From positions 23,545,361 through 23,609,360 of the forward strand of contig NC_067120.1 of assembly GCF_021347895.1 (NCBI RefSeq): a stretch of 64,000 nt of DNA, written 5' to 3'. Under the pieces are notes generated by a model, which was not told the origin of the DNA, did no database searches, and worked only from the letters and a program-made list of their open reading frames with translations. Source of the stretch: Acanthochromis polyacanthus (Eukaryota > Chordata > Actinopteri > Pomacentridae). This document shows, one piece after another, positions 24,155 through 37,123 of the stretch. The position numbers and the translations under genes were made by a program. Within the stretch, counting starts at the first letter, position 1. Each line of letters opens with the position of its first letter.

Positions 24155-27100
24155 ACATTAGATGAGGTGGGACTTATCACTCTCATAACCCAGAAAATGG
24201 AAGAGTAGCTTCAAACATGTAGTGAATGTCATATTTGAACCCAAAACGTGCTATTTTTCAAAACCTAACCAAGTACCTTTGGTGCTAACAGCAACATGCA
24301 GTAATTGTTGTGAAAGTGTCAACCTTCATTACACTTACATTTTTACATATCGAACCATAAAGTTTTGGTGCCCAAACTGGACCAGTGAATAAAAACCAAA
24401 AGTAAACGAGTAAAAACAAAAAGCTATAGGACCTCAGAAGAAGCTTAGGACCTTCGATCTCCTGGGTGAATGTTCTGTTGCTCATTTATGCCTTATCATC
24501 CCCACTGCCTTCTTACATGGACTGTGTGACTCTTCCAAACTAGAAGGCTCTCCCAGTACATAGCCTTATGTTCATTTGTTTAAAAACCAAATTACATTTC
24601 TTTCAAAATGTGAATGAGTAGGCCGTTTAGTTTTTGAAGGATAGGTTTGTTTCGCGCATGCTATACAAAGGACACACTAGTTGCGAGAAATCAGATACAC
24701 TGTGACCTAAAATAAATTCACGTAAACGACGAAGATGTGAATCATTAAATAAAGCTCCTCCTCAAAGAGGCTTAACAACATTTAAGTATTTTTTCCTGAT
24801 TAATTTGTCTGAAGTTGCAAATGAAGTCCTGTCTGCAAACCGGAAAGCCTGCACACTATGTGTTTTAAAAGGCTGCCAAAAACAAAAAGATTAACAATTT
24901 AGTGTTGTGCCTAAAGCTGATTAATCCAAGCAGCAAAAGCCATGTTCGGCCCATTTCTTGACGCAGAGCATTGCCATCCTCTAGACAGATACTCAGGAAT
25001 TTACAATACACTGAAATATCACTCAGGCCCCCAAGTGAAGTGAGTTATATGTTAATGAGTCAAAAGTAGAAGCAGTGTCAGGGTTGTGTAGACAATTGTA
25101 TGGATGAGCTCAGAGCTAGAAGTGGGTGGTGGATGTGGGTGCTTCAGAGGAAGAAGAATTTACTTTTTGAATTTCTGGAGATGTGATGGGATTAGTTGGC
25201 AGAGGAGGTGCTTATTTGGTAACCCCGGTGACATCCCTGCACTCACCCACCTCCTCTAACATCAAAGCCAGGTTTTAATGTAGGCGTTCAGTCTAAATAA
25301 CACAAGGGATGGTTACATCAGGTTCTGTGTGTTTTGTAAAAATATCTTGTCCGCTTCTGCCCTCAAGGCCAGAACAAAAGGTTCTTGGGGTTAGCGCGGT
25401 TTTGTACAAATTCTGCCTTGGCACCTTCAAAATGACAATAGCTTAAATTGTTTATTTGAGTGTCTTCAGTATACTAATAGAAACAGAATGGAACATAATT
25501 GCTGTTGGTTGTGCCTTTTTTCCACAAATACACCATTTGCCCAGTGGTGCTGTTACTGTAAATGTAATACCATGGCTGTTTTTGACCTCAATCAAACTGT
25601 TAAATTATGTGCACGGTTGATGCAGCTATGCTCAGCAGCCTTTTCCTTTAAAATAGCTGTGACTTTCTGACAGAGAATAATCTATCGCATACATCCGCCT
25701 CATCTGACCCACATACAGCAAACTAACTCAACTCACATTAAACACGTCATAAAGCAGACCCAAGTACAGACTGAAAAACTATTTCAGCTGCATTGACATG
25801 TTTGTGGTGGTGGGGTCACACACACAGAGCAAACATACAGGCCAGTGATCTATGACATATTGTATTTATTATTGTATTTTATTGAAAAAAACTAATGCAT
25901 ACTACAGTTTCAACCTTTGTGGAGGAGGGAACAGACTCCAGAGGTAATAGAGGTTGTACTGGGCAAACCTATGAGAATAAGACGAAAAAACTGAGGGACA
26001 AGGAAAACATTTCAAACAGTGGAGCCCTTCTTGTCGTTTTCATCATACCACCTCCACAAGGGTCAGGGGTTAACGTCAAACAAGCCAAACCTTCAAGCCC
26101 ACTGAAACAGGTGGAACAACAGACTGTACAGGGTTTCCTCCTGGGCATTTCAAACACCAAAGCTATTGTGTTCTGAGTGTTAGGAACAGAGGAAATACAG
26201 TGAATTACCAAAGTAGCAAAATCATACTCTTTCAGAGAACAAGAGATAGAGAGAGCGAGGCAGTCTGAGAGGAGAGAAGTGTGAAGAGAAAAACAGAGAT
26301 GATGACAGAGAACAAAGAAAACACCGAGTATGTACTGTCGCAGTAACAGCAGTAAGATTACTGGTTTATGAAACCACATTGTAACCACAAAGTCAGCCTT
26401 CTAAAGTATCTTTAAGTTAAATATCAGAACCCTTACCCAATGATTTCCTTCTGGATGCAAATTCTGGACAATGGTGTACAATTAAAATGTCCTAAAATGT
26501 TTATAAAAGCAGCTGTTTCTTATGAATAGTTCCATATCTTCAATCACACACCCCAAGATCTCACAAAGTGTATTATGCACATTAACACATTAAGAGCTTT
26601 TATTTATTTCCCTCAACTAAGTTATGCAAATATAACTGCTGTGCTGGGCAGTCTTTACATTCACAAAACTCACATACCGTAACTTCACAAGAGATTCAGT
26701 TATTTTCTCAAGTTGAAGTTGCACATTTTCGCTGCCAAGAGCAAAGCCACATCGGTTGCAGTTTTCTAGTTGTCTTTTTTTGACACTCTCAAAACTCTAT
26801 AAGACAACACCAATTCCCAGAAAGCTTATGAAAAATAAGTAACAGGAGTCCATGTCTTAAAACACTAGCTCGATGTCTACCAGAAGCTGTTCTTAGTCTA
26901 CACACCTAAGAACATAATGTATGGCATTATATGAATTCAACAGTAAATAAAGTAATTGGATCCCTGCACTTAATCCATCTGATCTTTGTCTAATTCAGAT
27001 ATCACCTGTTGACCAGACTTCTTGTCAATTGCTCTCACATGAGCCATTCTAAACATAACTCCTGTTGTGTGTCACAAGATTACTGAACGTTTCTTAACAA

Positions 27101-27422
27101 GGGCCATGGATGCCAGTTCAGACTGAGGCCTTTGAAGTGGTACAACTGATTCATCTGAGCAGCAATGGGACATTCTAAGAATAACGAACTGTGGAGAGGG
27201 AAATAAATGGGTGACTTCCTTTCATTAGGCTCACTTATGTGTTCAAATATAGCATGTCACAAGGGGACCTATGGCACAAAGGTGGCATGTGTACATGTTC
27301 AAGAGAATTGTGGTGGGTCAAAGTGAGGACATCCATGCTTTTGTTCCAGTTATACAGAATATTTCTATAAGACAGCCTCTTTTGCATGCAGCATTTCCTC
27401 ACAGTTTATTCCCGGCTCACCG
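24155..27422. other. No gene seen (3.3 kb)
   Basis: Non-coding. The word 'aaacctaaccaagtacctttg' at 24,260 echoes the repeat near 18.65 kb. The open frames at 25,488-26,388 have no motif on either strand. Confidence 0.42.
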
Positions 27423-27426
27423 TTAA

Positions 27427-27955
27427 AGGCATTATGGAGGATGTTTTTTTTGTTTAATTTGTCTGATTCACATAAAATGAATATACTGACCTTTAGTGGA
27501 CTTGTATGTATGGTTTCTAAAAGAATAAAAAAATTAAAAAAAATAACTGTGGACATGGCAGGACCTGAAAAACATCAGCCAATCAATGCGCTCGGACCGA
27601 GGCGTTTGGTTTGCTCCCTTTCCTGTCAATCAAAAATCTTCCGGTTCGGGCGTAGTTACGTAGATTACGTACGCCTTGGACTTACGTGTTTTCTGTACGT
27701 GTTATTTTGGTATAGCTTCGTAGTTAGCTGGCGACTTGTTTTGCTCATCTTTTTTTTTTACATAATGGCAGCTAAAGATCCAGGGGGACCCAGCCGTAAA
27801 AGACAACTTCACGAGTGCTACGCAAGTTTCTGGAGGGGGGCGTTTCTTCGTAAATGTTAAGAGGGGGGAGGTTAGAGGGGGTGAGGGAGAGGTTGTATGT
27901 GCGCATGCGCATGCTACGTTCAAAGTCGTAGGAAATTAAATATCCTCTAATGCCT
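27427..27955. mobile_element. Second TTAA-target MITE family (529 bp)
   Basis: Bounded by TTAA at 27,423-27,426 and 27,956-27,959. The ends are inverted: 'aggcattatggaggatgttt' on the left and 'aggcattagaggatattt' on the right, reverse-complemented. It is CpG-rich inside. A short plus frame at 27,764-27,859 (MAAKDPGGPSRKRQLHECYA...) ends after 31 codons and has no known homology to me. The termini are unrelated to those of the 915-bp element. Confidence 0.82.
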
Positions 27956-27959
27956 TTAA

Positions 27960-30189
27960 TGATGTGGAGCTGGACGAATTAAATTAAAGATGTCATTTGA
28001 AAATACTGAGATGCCACGTGATTTGAGATGGCAGCTTTTATTCAACAATACTGCCTAGAGATGTAATGACAGAAATCATGGGGGAAATTTCTCTGCTACT
28101 CTTTTGAAGAATTTACACATCAACTCGAATGGTTTTCACCAAGTCTGTTTTTAAGGAATCATACAGATTCTTTATGCAAACATCACACTCAGTAATTTGC
28201 CATGAATCAAAAGTTTTTTTTGATTTTGAGATTCTTGAATACAAAGAGCAGCAGCTTTAAATAGTTGGCCCACACTTTAATTTTCTTTTATCAATGCCTA
28301 GAAGTCCATTATTCAAGAGCCCTGAATCTTCTGAGTGTATATCTGTAGCCAGCTCGGCCCCTCAATTCCTTGTGTGTAAAGACCACTGAAGTAGAACAAA
28401 ATGAAAGTGCAATTATTCTACAATGCCTGCAAACTGACAATTCTGGTATCTGTTGTTAATGTACAACATTTGTCCCATCAGGTTGGCTTAACTGTCAAGC
28501 GACAGCCTATAGCAAGCAGCCAACTGTAACACTGGTCATTCACAAGTTGTACTGATCTTCTGAATCAGTTACATAATTATACGCAACAAGACAGACAGTT
28601 AATACTTAACAATAATAAAGATGGGTGTCAGGATACAGAAAAATATGTGAAAAGTCAAGTAGCATGACATGAAGAACTCAACTGTTGAAGATAGTTTTCT
28701 TTATCTTAGTGTCTTTGGGCTGAGCTGTGATTTCTTTACCAACCTTAGGAATTGTTCCAGTCTTACAAAAATGTTGTTGATCCTGTCTGGAATTTATTCA
28801 TTTTTATCATGTAAACTTAAAAACTATCACTTTTCTTCATATTCAAAAGAGAATTGTCTTGCCATATGGATGGCTTAGGTGTACTGCATGTAGGACAGCA
28901 GGAGGTTAATCTTTCCACGTAATCTTGACACATATCCAACCATAAGCATGACTCATATCCTTTTACTTCTGTGAAAGCCAACCTGGAGATTACCAGATAG
29001 GTAAACAACTCAGAGGGAGAGAAAGATGAAAGAGTGACAGAGAGAATGGACAAACAGCAGCTGTGCTGAGTAAAAGTATCACAGAAAATCTTACAACTAA
29101 AAGTTCCTGTGCTGCAAATCTTTTATATGAGGACATCTAAATGGATCTGAATGTGAGTCATCACGAAAGAAATTATGGAAGACCTCATCAAATGAACTCA
29201 GGAACATCTACACAGAAATATTAACACTATTTCAAAAGTAGTGACTCTCACAGGAAACTGCTAATACAGATGGGGTGTGCATGAGAGATTGGACTGAGCT
29301 GCCTTGCCACACAAATGCCTCCTAATCAGCTTTAGCACTTAAGCTAATACTAAAAGGACTGCAAAGCACCTGTGGGAAACTCATTTGCCATTCAGAACAA
29401 GCCCACTGCAAATTACTAATAGTCCCATTGTAAGACAATGTAAGCTCTCAGACTATGCTAGCAACCTAACCTTTTCTGTTCCCACACATACCGGGCTCAC
29501 AGCCACCACAAAACACTTAAGCGTCTTTAACCAAAATCCTTACTTCTGAACCTTGAAAACACTCAAACAAAAGAAACAAAAATACGACAAAAATTCATTT
29601 GTACTCCAGATCTAACAACATGAAAATCGTTGTTTATCGAGACAGTAATCACAGCATTTGGCATAAAAGTTGCATTTCTTGTAAGGTTTATATCTGATTG
29701 AGACCAGACCTTCTAAGAACATCAAAAAAGTATTCACAAAGTCCTGAAACAAAGAGCCAAACAATTCTAAGTGGTATGCACTGTGGCTATCCTCAATAAT
29801 TTCATAAAGTAAACAATGGTGGATGAGCTTACCTTCATGTTGTAAATTGCAGTTCTTAGATGTTTGATCTGTTTGATGTTTTTAATGATCGAAAATACAC
29901 CCTTATTGTAAAAATAAGTTGTTCTTAATGGGATTAATGGAGTTGTTGTTATTGTATTGTTTATGTGCTTGCATGCGTCTAATTGGCTTACATAATGTGT
30001 AGCCAAATGTCACTGGGCAACACATCTGGGTTGAACATTTAGGTGAACCATCATAGATCTTTTTGTTGTGCTTTTTTTTGTTGTGAATTATACAATTTAG
30101 TAACACATGCAAAAGTTCAATCTAAAACAAGCTAGAGGGGCACCATCACTACATCTTTGCTTTTTATTCGCCTATAGCAAAATGATAAC
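27960..30189. other. No gene seen (2.2 kb)
   Basis: AT-rich non-coding DNA without recognisable coding or repeat blocks. Confidence 0.42.
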
Positions 30190-30597
30190 AAGAGAAGAAC
30201 TCAAAGAGCACAGTATTCCACTAAGGCTGCTCAGTCGTATGATTTCTGATGGAGGAAATCTTTAAACAATTTGTGGTCTGCTGCAGTCGATTTGTAGTAG
30301 GATTGCAATCATGTGACTGGCAACAGGCAGCTGACGTAGTCTTGAATTGTCATACGTAGTCGCAGTGACATCGTGCCGCTATCTCGCACTGATATAGAAA
30401 TATTTAACAAATCCGTGGATCCAGACTATAAGTTGCATCACTACCAAAATGTAAACAATTGGTCCCTGTGTCATTTCTGACCTTCCCTGAAAATTTCATT
30501 TCAATCCATTTTTGAGTAATGTTGTGATCGACGGACAAACAGACACACGGACGGACAAACCAACACCAATTGTCATCGCATTCCTTGGTGGAGCAAT
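30190..30597 (+). repeat. Dispersed LINE/SINE-like repeat, copy 2 of 3
   Basis: The order of blocks is 'aagagcacagtattccacta', 'ggctgctcagtcgtatgatt', 'gtaggattgcaatcatgtga', 'ggtccctgtgtcatttctga', 'gaaaatttcatttcaatcc', then 'gacaaacagacacacggacg' and 'ccttggtggagcaata'. It is the most complete of the three copies and shows both the head and the tail. Confidence 0.75.
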
Positions 30598-32919
30598 AAG
30601 TGCATTCAGACTATTCTACAGCACTGACACAATACTTTGAAGGAAGATAAGAGTTTGACATACATACAGCGCTATTTTTAGGCTTGAATCTTTAATAGCT
30701 GCTGAGATATTCTTGTCCAAATTTAGCCTCTGACTTCAATCTGCGAAAAAAAGTGTCAAAAGTTGGGTCAACTGTTAGTTGTTGTTTTTCTAATTCTCTC
30801 AGAAAGTGTACAATATATCACACTAAAATTTCACAAATACCTTCATGAATATTCATATATAATGTTAAGCATTTTTCAAGTAAATCAGAGATGGTTGAGC
30901 AGAAGCTAAACTGAAATATTTAGGATTTATAGAACGACCTCAATATGTGTGATATATTACTTTAACAGCTAAAAAAAACAAAACTAAGTTGACAATTGGT
31001 GACCAAGAAGCTGAAGCCTGCCTATACTCTAGCTCTGGAGGAGCTAAATGGACTCATTAAGGCGACTGTTTGTAACTCTTGAAGAAATATATTAAACCAA
31101 CATAGAAGCTTGCATGAAATGGAATAGGTCTGCCCGTGTAAAAATCTTTGTCAAAAGTGGGCATTTTTACCATGTTCTTTGCGAGCTTGGAAGTTGTTGA
31201 TGGTTTCTATAGCAATGGGGATTTTAAAACTGCAACATTCTTGATAGACAGGGCCAGTGGCAGGTTTATATTCACAGTCTACATCTGTTAAGTCAGAGTA
31301 GTTGTACTCTATTTGACTGCCCACAACAGAAGTAATGTGTCCGTAAATGACACCAAACTGTGACAGCAACTCTCAGCATATATTTTTATACATTACCATT
31401 TTGGTATAAACATGTAGTTGCCAGTGTGACAGATAGCCTTCTAAGATGTACTCACTTATTTTATGCATTAAGTGTTTGGCAGGTCTGACTCCAATTGAGG
31501 GTGATATAAAGATATGTGTATTTACTTTTTATGATGTGAGAGTTATTAAAAAAGGGAGGAAAAAAAACACAAATAAGACTTAAGAGACCACTACTTAACC
31601 AAAAGCTTTCACCTATTTGCTGAACATATGTGAAATGGAAATGGAACACAAAAGAGAAAATGAAGTAAAAAGGTATGAGCAGATATCAGAGGCGATTTGG
31701 TAAAGAAAGAGGAAGAGCGTGGAAATATCAAAGAACAAAAGCCCATTAAAGCCATCCATCAGTGCGGCTGTGGTCAGAGGTGGGGGATCCAGTTATCCCC
31801 CTCCAGGGAACAGAGAGATGAATGACTTCCTCACAGGTGGACTATGAGCTTAACAGGAGGGGGGTAGCAGTGAGAGGAGGTGGGGTTTAACCTGGGACTG
31901 AGGCAGTGTTGGGTTACAGCTGCACCTCCGGAGAGAAACCGTGACCCCGTGGCTTTCTCAGCTCACAGGAAATGTATTTGTTTTCGTAGCCCTTTCCCAG
32001 TAATCCTCTCTTCACAGACACATGTACTGGTGTGCAGACATGAGCAGACACACACAGAGCGACACAAACTCACAAAAGCAACTAATGTACAGATCGTCAA
32101 CACACTGTTTATCAGCATATAAGCAACCTCAGCAGCATAATATATAACAGAACTTCTATATCCATAGATTAATAGAAAAATGAGCTAATGCAGCTACCAG
32201 ACAGTCTGACACAACTACTGTATGCTTAATCTACCATCTAATCTAGCCATTAAAAATCCATTTTTAAGAGTCCACTGAAAGTACAATCCTGTCTTAGCTA
32301 ACCTTTGTACCAATCACTCAAGGCCTGCAGGTAAATGCCTTTCAATGGGAAGAAAAAGAAAACACATTAAAAAAAAAATGTTCAGAAAAATCAATGTCCT
32401 TTTCTGCAAGCCTAGATGGGTTGTACAGAAATAAACTCGGCCAGCAGCAGAGCCATGAGGCGTCTGATCTGCCTACGCGGTTCACCGGGCCACATCCTCT
32501 CTGCCTCCACTCAGGGAGAAAATAGCATCAGCAAGCAACACTGCCAGACATTAAGGTAGCCTGTTATTTCCACATACATACACAATGGTTCCCTTACATG
32601 GGTTTAGCTGCAGCTGTCTACCATAGTCAGACAACGCCAGATTTATTTGCCCTAGATACATTAGCAGGTCCTTTTAAACAACGTCAACAGTTTCTTCAGT
32701 TAAAGCTATTCTGTAACTGTTCATAAGGAACAAAAATGTCTATTTATTTACCTACCGGTACTGTGACTGAAAATCTGAAACATACTCTCAAGCAAACACA
32801 CATACAAAGATCAGCGAACACAGTACGACCGCTGACAGGTGGGGTGAATAATGTCAATCATCTTCCTACAATGGGACCTGTCAAGATGAGGGACATATTC
32901 GGGAGCAAGTGAACAGTCA
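30598..32919. other. No gene seen (2.3 kb)
   Basis: No coding exon is recognised. The segment 31,740-31,950 is GC-richer and may be unique or conserved sequence; this is a guess from composition only. Confidence 0.4.
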
Positions 32920-33640
32920 GTTCTTGAAGTTGATGTGTTGGAGGCAAGTAAGACGGGCAACGGAAAGGATGTGTGTGGCTTGGACAAGGGCCAGCTTATG
33001 ATGGCAAGACAACTGGGTCAGAGCATCCTGAAACAGCAGGTCTTGTGTTGCTGGCAAGCGGTGATTAGTAGCTACCAAAAATGGTCCAAGGAAGGACACC
33101 TGGTGAATACTGATACCGATCACAAGTAATCGAGGAGAGTGATAAACAAATATCTGGAGCCAATGTTTGTTTGCAGTAAAAATGAAAAAAGAAGAGTGTG
33201 ATGCTCTGGGAAATGTTCTGCCAGGAAACTTTGGGTCCTGTCATTCACCTACCTAAATAAACACTGTATACTGCATACTAGCACAATGCTTCATGGCAGT
33301 TGTATTAATGACAGCACTGGCATCTTGCAGCAGCAGGATAATGCACTCTGCCACAGTGCAAAAACAATCCTGAAATGGTTTGTCGAACATGACAGAGAGT
33401 TCAAGGTGTTGGCTTGGCCTCCAAATTCATTCGATCTATAACCAGTCATTCAGCGGTGGGATGTCTAGATGAAGACGTCCCATCCACGGAGGCCACACCT
33501 CATAACTTGCAGGACTAAAGGATCTGCTGTGAACGTTTTAGTGCTTTGTGACACAGGACAACTTTGGAGATCTGTGGAGTCCAGGCCCCCACAGATTCTA
33601 GCTGTTTTGGTGGCATATGTTAATACTGGGTGACAGCACC
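32920..33640 (+). pseudogene. Tc1-family transposase relic with internal deletion
   Basis: The DNA carries recognisable blocks of a common fish Tc1-like transposase gene. The N-terminal helix-turn-helix part is at 32,975-33,110 ('acaagggccagcttatgat', 'gactgggtcagagcatc', 'aaaaatggtccaaggaagga'). After an abrupt gap near 33,170 the C-terminal catalytic part follows at 33,190-33,640 ('gtgatgctctgggaaatgtt', 'cagcaggataatgcactctg', 'ggcctccaaattcattcgat', 'tgcaggactaaaggatctgc'). The middle third is missing, and several frameshifts and stops are present. Terminal inverted repeats were not found. Confidence 0.82.
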
Positions 33641-33686
33641 AGTGAAAGCAAACTGGTTTGATATTTTATTTTGGATCGGAAGTGTA

Positions 33687-33915
33687 AAATATCAGCCAAA
33701 AGTTTGGACACACCTTCTCATTCAATGCTTTTTATTTATTTGTATTTTTTCTACATTTTAGATTAAAACTGAAGATTAACACTTTTTTGATTACAAAATA
33801 ATTCAGTATGTATTCTTTAAAGTTTTGCTGTCTTCAGTATTAATCTACAATGTAGAAAATAATTAGATAAAAACCACTGAATGAGAAGGTGTTTCCAAAC
33901 TTTTGACTGGTAGTG
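33687..33915. mobile_element. Tc1-type MITE ('gtttggacacacc' family), copy 1
   Basis: The left end 'cagccaaaagtttggacaca' and the right end 'gtgtttccaaacttttgact' plus 'ggtagtg' form inverted repeats. They are followed by TA at 33,916-33,917. The family matches the clean copy at 48,401-48,631. Both look like deletion derivatives of the Tc1 lineage whose fossil lies at 49,990-51,440. Confidence 0.8.
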
Positions 33916-33917
33916 TA

Positions 33918-34868
33918 TATTTATGCTGAGTTCAAGTTATGATCACATAGTATTACATCAGCTTATATAGAAAAGAATGCAAAAGTAAACATAAATAAGG
34001 AAAATAGATAAAGTGAAACACTGAATCCTTGTATGAGAAATCTGCAGATTCAACAAACCAACTGGGAATTACAAAAAAAACACAAACTGACCACAAAGGC
34101 AGCATTCCACAAATATTTTTAATAGTCTGTTTCTCTCTCCCTTCTTTCCAGGATCTTATAGACAAGATGACCCCATAAATGCGCTTCTTTATCTCAACCA
34201 AATGCTATTTTTATCTTGCATTCTAGCTTCCACGCATTTCTCCGAACAAGCAGGGAAGAAAACACAACACACCATCATTTGCCTTTCAGGTGTCCCAGTA
34301 ATACCTGTAATAGGCCTGCCTTACTATTTTTAGCCACTGCATGGACCGACTGTCAGCACGTTTTCACCAGAGGCTCTGAGGATACAAGCGGTACCCTTGA
34401 GAGAGTACGTTCAGTGAGATGGAGGCTGGTCGAATGTGGAGGGCTAGTGGAGGTGACATGCAAGGAGGGAAGCCCTCAGAGTGACAGGAACTGAGGTGAA
34501 CAGCTCTGAAATAGCCATAACGTCTCACAGTGTTACATCTGACATTGTAGAGTTACTACTGACGTGAATTCATTCACCATATGAATTAACACACCAAAAA
34601 TAACATGCACAGTATTTTAGGAATACCGTATATAAAGAAATTATTTGATGATCCTGCATGTCATTGACCTATTTGTGTTTATAAAAGATTTTCACTTTAA
34701 AGCACTATCCTTTTAAAAGCAGAGCGTGATCTAGTCACGTGTCCACATGTCTCACTTTGTTCTATATATTAACTCGGAAAAGAAAAAAAGGAAAATGACC
34801 CCAGCGACTTTTAGACTTTTAGAGCTATAGTAGAAATTTATGATTTTTTTTTGTGCTTTCAGCGTTCA
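33918..34868. other. No gene seen
   Basis: Non-coding. The 92-codon plus frame at 34,216 shows no family motif. Confidence 0.42.
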
Positions 34869-34870
34869 TA

Positions 34871-35614
34871 CAGTGCCCTCCATAATTATTGGCACTCCTG
34901 GTTAAGATGTGTTGCAGAAGCATACTCTCACACTGAAAAATGTTGAAAAATGTGTTCTAAGAGATTAGGTGCTGCTTTTTTGGCAAAAGAAGGCTGTACA
35001 AAGTATTAAAATCAGTGGTGCTAATAATTGTGGCACACATGATTTGATGTAAAAGAATTATTTCTTAACCCTCGTGTTGTCCTTACCAAAAAATGTTGTT
35101 GCCTTGTCTGAAAAAAGTCCAAAAATTCAGAAAAAATTTCCCCAAATTTATCAAAAATTTGCAAAATCATCAGGAAGAAAATTCCTGAAAAGTTTCCCAC
35201 AAAAGTTTTATTTTTAAAAATAAAAAAAATCCCCAAATTTGACAGCGAAATTCACTGGATTTTGGTTGATTTTTTTCTGAATGTTCTTAAACATTTTTTT
35301 AAAAAAAATTTTTTCCACCAAAACAATTTTCAAAAATTTCCTAAAAGAAATTTGAAAATGTGGAAGTTTTCACTGTGAAAATATTTTTTTCCCCCCACAT
35401 TTTTAAAAACTTTAAAACAGGTCAATTTGACCCACAGGACGACAGGAGGGTTAATTTGTGATTTTTTTCCCACTGAATAAATGCACTTGAATTAAATGTT
35501 GGATTTTCCTCTTTTTTTTCATTGTGGTCCTATATTATTTAGAAAAAAAATGAACTTATTAGAAGCTAAAGAACACATCTGAACCAGGGGTGTCAATAAT
35601 TATGGAGGGCGCTG
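34871..35614. mobile_element. Tc1-type MITE hosting a second MITE
   Basis: TA dinucleotides flank the element (34,869-34,870 and 35,615-35,616). Ends are 'cagtgccctccataattatt' on the left and, reverse-complemented, 'cagcgccctccataattatt' on the right. The body is AT-rich and non-coding. A 382-bp TTAA-flanked element is inserted in its middle at 35,069-35,450, so this is the older of the two. Confidence 0.88.
35069..35450. mobile_element. Third TTAA-target MITE family (382 bp), nested
   Basis: Flanked by TTAA at 35,065-35,068 and 35,451-35,454. Its ends begin with CCC: 'ccctcgtgttgtcc' on the left and 'ccctcctgtcgtcc' on the right, reverse-complemented. TTAA plus CCC is the classical piggyBac end. 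The body is extremely A/T-rich with 'aaaatttt' runs and codes for nothing recognisable. Confidence 0.87.
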
Positions 35615-35880
35615 TATGTTTTGGTCAATAGACTTGCAAGATTTGTTCTTGATTGTTCCATACACTTTCCATGACCACCTATTCAGTGATATCTGTTTAT
35701 GCATAAAACCAATGTAAGATAAAGAAACCGCAAAAATTCCCAAATAAATGCTTACACAGTAGGATGTGGTGATAATGCAGTATTATCTATATATTATGAT
35801 CATTGTTTTATTACTTTTCCGGCATGCTTAACCTGAATAACAGACAAACACTTTTGTACCTTGTGATCTAAGAGAAGCAA

Positions 35881-36300
35881 ATAATAATAATAAATTTATT
35901 TATAAAGCGCTTATAATCAAAGTGCTGTACAGAGATAAAAACAGCAAAAACAGATAAAAACAGCAAAAATAGATAAAAAACAATAAAAACAAAACAATAA
36001 AAAAAGACATCAGTAAAACAAACAATTTAAGATTTATATGAAAATGTGAACAAGTGGGTCTTCAGCTTAGCTTTAAATACATCAATGGAAGATGTCTGCC
36101 TGATTTCAACCAGTAGACTGTTCCATAATGCTGGTGCCCAGAATGATAAAGTCCGTTCCCCAACCGTTTTTTTACGGACCTTTGGGACACTCAGAAGTCC
36201 AGTCCCCTGGAAACGGAGAACCCGTGTGGGGACATATGGGTTCACCAGATTAGATAGGTACAATGGGGCAATTCCAAAAAAATCTTCTCGTCAGGAGGGG
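35881..36300 (-). mobile_element. L2-clade LINE 3' end
   Basis: The minus-strand frame at 36,027-36,263 ends an L2-type ORF2. Its blocks are 'LVNPYVPTRVLR', 'RTLSFWAPALWNSL' and 'DVFKAKLKTHLFTFSY'. It is followed on the minus strand by a tail ending 'agcgctttataaataaattt' and an ATT repeat (plus strand 35,881-35,900). It is 5' truncated. Confidence 0.85.
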
Positions 36301-37119
36301 ACCCTAAAGTGCTTTTTGTAAGTGAGTGTTGCGTAAGGTCGAGATGAAGAGACAAGAGTTACAAGAGGAGAGAAGGGGGAGAGACAGAAAGGGTGACAGG
36401 TGAGGGAGGGAAAGCATGGACAGGAATCTGAAGAGAGAACCCTCATAAATTAGTGATAAGGATTGCCCTCCTCTTGCATTTTGGATGAGGAAGATCAAGT
36501 TTTTGGACACTTGCATGCAAGCGCCTGAGAGACTGGAGCCACAACGGGGAGTCTAACAGCAAAACATTGCAGTACATGACATGTGTGGTGTCTAGAGACG
36601 AGGTTACGCTTCGACTCTGCTGTCACTGGGGCTGCTGTATGGTCAGGAGGTGTCAAGTAATATCCCAGTTAAAAATAGTCCAATCAAACACTTCCAGAAG
36701 CGCATTCTGTCTGCTAGGTGGTGGAACCCAAATACCCACCTGATTTCATGCTTTTCCTCAATTTTCTAAATAGTATGAAACAATGGTTTAATTACACAAC
36801 CGGCAAACAGGAGTTGTGTCCAATATACATTTTTAGCTCTGGTTTAGTCTCCACTACTGAGAAAGCATCGTCATTTTGTTAAATTTTAACAAAACTTAAA
36901 AGTTAGTTGTTGTTCGAGAGCATGTCTTCAACCAGTACCCATAGCAACATACTGTGTCTCAATTTAGTGTTCATTTAGGTCGGAAATGTGCTGTGTGCAA
37001 TTTAGAAAGCCAAAACAAAAACCACAGACAAAAATCTGCACAGAACTATAAAGCTGGTTGTTAACTCCATGTTTCCAGTGCTATGACTGATTGTCTCAAA
37101 TGACACAAAATCATTTTAG
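36301..37119. other. No gene seen
   Basis: Non-coding; no recognisable repeat blocks. Confidence 0.42.
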
Positions 37120-37123
37120 TTAA

